A DNA stretch of 10,393 nucleotides from the NCBI GenBank assembly GCA_029861795.1, contig JAOTYS010000135.1, positions 1 to 10,393 of the forward strand. The letters run 5' to 3'. Of this stretch, positions 6,628 to 10,393 are shown in pieces. A model generated the notes under the pieces. That model was not told the DNA's origin, searched no databases, and saw only the letters and a list, made by a program, of their open reading frames with translations. Each line of letters starts with the position of its first letter. The first letter of the stretch is position 1. The translations under genes were made by a program, and so were the position numbers. The stretch is from Gammaproteobacteria bacterium (GTDB lineage Bacteria; Pseudomonadota; Gammaproteobacteria; Arenicellales; JAOTYS01).

Positions 6628-7650
6628 TCAGAGTGGTGAGGTTTCGTCGTAGCGACTAAACCATGAATGCATCCTGCTGTCCGCGCTGCCACCGAATAGA
6701 CTCGAGAGCTTATCGGCTAAGGATTTCTTGGAAGTATAAGTGACTTCGTAGAGTTTCGCGGTCTTGCTGGCCTCCATAAGGTAGTCGTCGCTGGTCTTTA
6801 ATTCATCCACCAGTTGGAGTTCCAATGCACGTTTGCCATGCCAGTGTTCGCCAGTGGCGACTTTATCGATGTCCACTTGACCGCGATGCTCTTTCACGAA
6901 GTCTTTGAACAGTCGATGCACATCCTCGATGTCTTCGCGGAATTTTTGTCGCCCTTTTTCCGTGTTTTCACCGAATAGAGTTAACGTAGTTTTGTATTCT
7001 CCTGCGGTAATGTGCTCATAGTCGATGTCGTGCTTCTTGAGGAATTTGTTGAAGTTAGGTAACTGCGACATCACACCTATGGAACCGACTACTGCGAAGG
7101 GTGCCGTGATGACTCGATCGGCGACGCAAGCCATCATGTATCCCCCGCTCGCCGCGACTTTATCGGCCGCTACCGTGAGCGGGATTTTCCGTTCTTTGAT
7201 CCGAAGTAACTGTGAGGCTGCCAGGCCATAAGAATGGACCATACCTCCCGGACTCTCGAGTTTGACCACAACCTCATCGTCGGGTTTTGCTACTGTTAAT
7301 ACGGCAGTAATTTCTTCACGCAGCGCAGAAACGGCGGTGCCACGAAGGTCGCCATGAAAGTTCAGCACAAATACGTTTCGTGGTTTCGACTTGGTCTGCT
7401 TCTGTTCTCCCTTGTGTTGCTTCTTCAGTGATTTCAATCTTTGCTTGAATTCTTTTTTGGGCAGTATGGCCGCGTTCAGCGCGTTGGCCATGCTTTCATA
7501 CTTGCTGTTTAAGTCGTTGATCTCGATTTGATCCTTGGCAGCACGCCGATGCACAGTCAGGGCTACGACACCGCCAACTGTCGCTAGTATCGCCACGACT
7601 AAGGTCGCAGCCTTTGCCAAAAACATGCCATACTCACTTAAGAATTCCAT
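6628..7650 (-). CDS. sohB: SohB-type inner-membrane serine peptidase (family S49)
   Basis: SohB is a signal-peptide-peptidase-A-related protease anchored in the inner membrane; its natural substrates are poorly known. The protein has 340 residues (E. coli about 349). One membrane segment spans about 11-32, followed by a Lys/Gln-rich linker at 64-90. The protease core starts at RNVFVLNFHGDLRGTAVSAL (91-110). The nucleophile is Ser168 in VAASGGYMMACVADRV and the general base is Lys220 in TAGEYKTTLTLFGEN. Their spacing of 52 residues equals that of the Ser-Lys dyad in E. coli SohB. ATPFAVVGSIGV-type residues (183-192) complete the family signature. ATG 7650 has only a weak AAAGA upstream. The gene lies 83 bases after the quinone oxidoreductase gene on the same strand and converges on the secreted-protein gene. 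Confidence 0.95.
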   Translation of the reverse strand: MEFLSEYGMFLAKAATLVVAILATVGGVVALTVHRRAAKDQIEINDLNSKYESMANALNAAILPKKEFKQRLKSLKKQHKGEQKQTKSKPRNVFVLNFHGDLRGTAVSALREEITAVLTVAKPDDEVVVKLESPGGMVHSYGLAASQLLRIKERKIPLTVAADKVAASGGYMMACVADRVITAPFAVVGSIGVMSQLPNFNKFLKKHDIDYEHITAGEYKTTLTLFGENTEKGRQKFREDIEDVHRLFKDFVKEHRGQVDIDKVATGEHWHGKRALELQLVDELKTSDDYLMEASKTAKLYEVTYTSKKSLADKLSSLFGGSADSRMHSWFSRYDETSPL

Positions 7651-7733
7651 TATTCTTTACTCGATGTTGTGTGGTGGCGCGAGTCTATCATCGTTTCGCC
7701 GATCGTCTATGCATTGTCGTAGCCCGGGATTTA

Positions 7734-8735
7734 TCACACCGTTAATATGATTTTTCCAATGTGCTGACTCTTTTCCATCATTTCGTGCGCTTTGGCCGCG
7801 TCCGCAAGCGCGAAGGTGGCATGTATTAGCGGGCGTACTGATCCCTTTTCCAAAAGAGGCCAGACCTTTTCGTTTAACGCGGTTGCGATTTCCGCTTTTT
7901 GCTCAACGCTGCGAGGGCGTAGTGTTGAACCCGTGAGCGTCAGACGCTTGAGCATGATTGGTAACAGGTTGATCTCTACCTTCGGTCCGTGCTGTAACGC
8001 GATTTGTACCAATCTTCCTTCGACTGCGAGACATTTAAGATTGCGCGGCAGATAGTCTCCGCCAATCATGTCGAGAATGACGTCGACGCCTCTGTCATCG
8101 GTGAGTGTGTTGATGCGTTCAACAAAGTCTTCCTCTTTATAGTTAATCGCGGCGTCGGCGCCGAGATCTAGGCACGCCCGACACTTATCGGCAGATCCGG
8201 CGGTCACAAAAACTTTGGCGCCGAACTGTTTTGCCAATTGAATAGCCGTGGTGCCTATGCCGCTGGAGCCTCCATGCGCCAGCAGAGTCTCTCCAGATTT
8301 GAGCGCGCCACGATCGAATACATTGGTCCATACGGTAAAGAATGTCTCAGGTATGCCTGCGGCTGCCACGATATCCATCGCTCGTGGTATAGCGAGACAT
8401 AATGATGCAGGAGCAGCGCAATATTCCGCATAACCACCGCCGGCAACCAACGCGCAAACCTCATCTCCGACTCTTAGGTTATTCACACCTGATCCTAGGC
8501 CAACCACTGTTCCCGAAATTTCTAATCCGGGGATATCCGATGCGCCGGGCGGTGGCGGGTACATCCCTGAACGTTGCATGACATCTGGTCGGTTTACACC
8601 TGCCGCCGCCACTTTCACCAGAACTTCGTTTGGCCCTGCATTTGGTGTTGGCCTGCTAGACGGTTGCAGGACCTCGGGTCCGCCCGGCTCGATGATATCA
8701 ATGGCAGCCATCTGTTTTGGAATTTCTACGCTCAT
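7734..8735 (-). CDS. PIG3-type NAD(P)H:quinone oxidoreductase (zinc-independent MDR family)
   Basis: This is a 333-residue cytoplasmic member of the medium-chain dehydrogenase/reductase superfamily. It most resembles the PIG3/quinone-oxidoreductase branch, which reduces quinones or other electrophiles with NADPH. The N-terminal GroES-like domain contains EVLVKVAAAGVNRPDVMQRS (37-56), PPPPGASDIPGLEISG (60-75) and VGDEVCALVAGGGYAEY (89-105). The Rossmann nucleotide-binding motif is HGGSSGIGTTAIQLAKQFGA (154-173). The C-terminus IGKIILTV is typical. The catalytic and structural zinc ligands of alcohol dehydrogenases are not seen. ATG 8735 is supported by AGGA nine bases upstream; a second in-frame Met at residue 9 matches the N-terminus of many relatives and is an alternative start. 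The exact substrate cannot be read from sequence. Confidence 0.93.
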   Translation of the reverse strand: MSVEIPKQMAAIDIIEPGGPEVLQPSSRPTPNAGPNEVLVKVAAAGVNRPDVMQRSGMYPPPPGASDIPGLEISGTVVGLGSGVNNLRVGDEVCALVAGGGYAEYCAAPASLCLAIPRAMDIVAAAGIPETFFTVWTNVFDRGALKSGETLLAHGGSSGIGTTAIQLAKQFGAKVFVTAGSADKCRACLDLGADAAINYKEEDFVERINTLTDDRGVDVILDMIGGDYLPRNLKCLAVEGRLVQIALQHGPKVEINLLPIMLKRLTLTGSTLRPRSVEQKAEIATALNEKVWPLLEKGSVRPLIHATFALADAAKAHEMMEKSQHIGKIILTV

Positions 8736-8783
8736 GTCGACTAGTCCTGCTGGTATGAATGGATTTGGATGAGCTGCGGAAGC

Positions 8784-8813
8784 AAATTAGGTGTGGCCAA
8801 CATCTAAGATCAA
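8784..8813 (-). promoter_or_regulatory. Weak candidate promoter for the quinone oxidoreductase gene
   Basis: On the minus strand TTGATC (8813-8808) and TAATTT (8789-8784) are separated by 18 bases and lie 48 bases or more upstream of ATG 8735. Four of six bases match in each hexamer relative to the sigma-70 consensus. It lies in the 125-base gap after dadA, so the oxidoreductase could be transcribed independently. Evidence is weak. Confidence 0.25.
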
Positions 8814-8860
8814 GTTAAGACTGGAGCAGATCGGAGGCGTGAGTGTGGATTACCGACCAT

Positions 8861-10111
8861 TCATGAGTTGAGGGTCAAGCCGGTGAGATCGATATCGGGC
8901 TTGCGTCCAGCGATGATATCGGCCGTTATCTTTGCCGAACCACAAGACATAGTCCATCCAATGTGGCCGTGGCCGGTATTGAGATAGAGATTGCGATACT
9001 TAGTGCCGCCGAGAATCGGAGTCGTCCCGGGTGTCATTGGCCTCAAGCCCGCCCAGTAGGTGGGTTGGTCATAATCCGCGCCCGCGGGAAACAAGTCGCG
9101 GGCGACTTTAAACATGGTGCGAAAGTCTGCAGGCTTATAACTGCGATCATAGCCGCTGAACTCTGCCGTGGCGGTGATACGCAAACGATCACCGAATCTT
9201 GCGAACGCAACCAGGTGTTCTTCATCTACACCGCCCAATCGTGGGGCGCTATTGCTCTGACCTATAGGCACCGTCACCGAATATCCCTTTACCGGATAAA
9301 TCGGCAAGTCGATTCCGATTTTCTTTGAAACAAACGGACTGCCCCATCCGAGGGACAACACATACAGATCGGCGGAGCGATCGCCCTTGTCAGTAACCAC
9401 ACGACTGATGCCTTCACCGTTGATGGCGAGGGCTTGGATGGTGGTATTGAATTCAAAGCGCACATCTTTTTGCTCTTTGCAGTATTGCGCTAGTGCGCAG
9501 GTAAACATGCGTGCATCACCGCTTTCGTCGGTGGGTGAGTGTATGCCCCCAGCAATCTTCTGCTTGACAGGTTCTAGCGCTGGTTCCAACTCGGCTATTC
9601 GATCCCTATTTGCGACTTCAAGCTGAAGACCCTGATCTCGGAGAATGGTCATATGATCGACGCCTTTGTCGAACGCTTCCTGTGACCGATATAGATAGAG
9701 ATTTCCCCCGACGTTGCAGTCATACTTGACATTTGTCTCGTTGACAACCCCGTGTAAGGCGTCGAGAGAGTAGTTGCACAGCCTTAGTTTGCAGATCGTG
9801 TTGAATCGTGTGCGTTCTTCTGTACATTCGCGCAGGAACAGCCAAATCCAAGACCACATTCGTGGGTCCAAACGAGGCTTTAGCCGAAAGGCTTGATCTC
9901 CTTTCACTAAAGACTTGAGCAGAATCTTTGGTGCCTGAGGTGAGGCCCACGCGAAAGCATGTCCAGGTGCTACCAGTCCCGCGTTGGCGAAGGTGGTTTC
10001 GTTCGCCGGTTCCGGGTGGCGGTCGATGACGGTGACCTCGTGCCCGTCGCGGGCGAGATAATAGGCGGTAGTGACGCCGATCACCCCACTGCCTAGCACT
10101 AGTGCTTTCAC
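8861..10111 (-). CDS. dadA: D-amino acid dehydrogenase
   Basis: DadA is a peripheral inner-membrane flavoprotein that oxidatively deaminates D-amino acids (classically D-alanine) to 2-oxo acids and ammonia, passing electrons to the respiratory chain. The protein has 416 residues (E. coli about 432). The N-terminal FAD dinucleotide motif is VLGSGVIGVTTAYYLARDG at 5-23, then EVTVIDRH. The family segment NETTFANAGLVAPGHAFAWA is at 37-56, and the C-terminal FAD-contact signature GLRPMTPGTTPILGGTKYRN, followed by LYLNTGHGHIGWTMSCGSA, closes the fold. The start is GTG at 10111, chosen because the Rossmann motif follows at the usual distance; no clear ribosome-binding site precedes it. It follows a RidA-family gene by 56 bases on the same strand, a sensible pairing for imine handling. 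No alanine racemase or Lrp-type regulator gene is visible in the window. Confidence 0.96.
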   Translation of the reverse strand: MKALVLGSGVIGVTTAYYLARDGHEVTVIDRHPEPANETTFANAGLVAPGHAFAWASPQAPKILLKSLVKGDQAFRLKPRLDPRMWSWIWLFLRECTEERTRFNTICKLRLCNYSLDALHGVVNETNVKYDCNVGGNLYLYRSQEAFDKGVDHMTILRDQGLQLEVANRDRIAELEPALEPVKQKIAGGIHSPTDESGDARMFTCALAQYCKEQKDVRFEFNTTIQALAINGEGISRVVTDKGDRSADLYVLSLGWGSPFVSKKIGIDLPIYPVKGYSVTVPIGQSNSAPRLGGVDEEHLVAFARFGDRLRITATAEFSGYDRSYKPADFRTMFKVARDLFPAGADYDQPTYWAGLRPMTPGTTPILGGTKYRNLYLNTGHGHIGWTMSCGSAKITADIIAGRKPDIDLTGLTLNS

Positions 10112-10167
10112 GACTGCGGAATCGATACGTTTATCTTTGATGGGGCTTCGATAAGTTTCGTCTCACA

Positions 10168-10393
10168 TCACAATGCAGCGGCCACTTGAATTTCAACGGT
10201 AAATTGAGGTGCGGCCAATTTTGATTCCACGCAAGCACGACAAGGGGGATTTTCTGGATCAATCCATGCATCCCAGACTGAGTTCATTTCGTCAAAATCG
10301 TTGATGTCGCTCAGCCAAATGTTGGCCGTCAGCAATTTGGATTTGTCGGTACCAGCTTCAGCCAGCAACGAATCGATACGGGCGAGAATGTCG
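10168..10393 (-). CDS. RidA/YjgF-family protein (partial, N-terminus outside window)
   Basis: The C-terminal 75 residues are visible; the reading frame continues through 10393 past the right edge, so the N-terminus is not in view. The sequence ILARIDSLLAEAGTDKSKLL, then TANIWLSDINDFDEMNSVWDAW, matches the RidA (YjgF/YER057c/UK114) fold. The signature PCRACVESKLAAPQFTVEIQ contains the Arg of the active site (Arg105 in E. coli RidA), the following Cys and the Glu near the end. RidA-family proteins are trimeric cytosolic deaminases that hydrolyse reactive enamine/imine intermediates. Its location directly before dadA suggests it clears imines released from D-amino-acid oxidation or limits 2-aminoacrylate. 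The exact subfamily cannot be fixed without the N-terminus. Confidence 0.92.
   Translation of the reverse strand, partial: DILARIDSLLAEAGTDKSKLLTANIWLSDINDFDEMNSVWDAWIDPENPPCRACVESKLAAPQFTVEIQVAAAL

Noticed and set aside
8963..9328. 121-residue + strand frame inside dadA
   Set aside because: It is antisense to dadA and has no coherent domain; a shadow frame.

Overview
The window looks like a piece of chromosome from a gammaproteobacterium, probably environmental or marine. This rests on the SohB-type S49 peptidase, the proteobacterial DadA next to a RidA-family protein, GlpK/GlpD of the bacterial type, and a base composition that looks mid-range by eye. No taxonomic marker (rRNA or tRNA) is present, so the assignment is an inference.

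Layout from left to right. Positions 1-80 hold the 3' tail of an unidentified + strand gene. About 740 bases without a convincing gene follow (81-819), with scattered stem-loops and short open fragments. On the minus strand, 820-3688 is a close-packed block read right to left: panC (pantothenate synthetase), an exported protein with a thioredoxin-like fold but no active-site cysteines, and a larger exported protein with PD40/TolB-like beta-propeller repeats. The minus-strand glpK (glycerol kinase, intact) lies upstream of panC at 3784-5274. Divergent from glpK, at 5344, is a recognisable glpD (glycerol-3-phosphate dehydrogenase) start that is broken: an in-frame stop after about 62 codons, more GlpD-like sequence, then loss of the rest of the gene. 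Between that remnant and the next gene are small reading fragments, one of which looks like a short membrane protein interrupted by a one-base frameshift.

A + strand gene for a secreted protein of unknown function (5832-6626, strong ribosome-binding site) meets sohB (minus strand, 6628-7650) tail to tail with one base between the stop codons. Further right, all on the minus strand, are a PIG3-type NAD(P)H:quinone oxidoreductase (7734-8735), dadA (D-amino acid dehydrogenase, 8861-10111) and the C-terminal part of a RidA-family imine deaminase that runs off the right edge (10168-10393).

Two functional links stand out. RidA and DadA form a sensible D-amino-acid catabolic pair: the dehydrogenase makes imines and RidA-type proteins hydrolyse reactive enamine/imine intermediates. 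The glp pair is half broken here: glycerol can still be phosphorylated by the intact kinase, but the oxidation step encoded at this locus is lost, so the cell needs another G3P dehydrogenase or uses G3P for lipid synthesis. The remaining genes look like ordinary housekeeping or envelope genes. I saw no CRISPR array, intact mobile element, phage gene or toxin-antitoxin pair. The least explained parts are the panC-linked exported pair, the glpD break region and the 81-819 gap.
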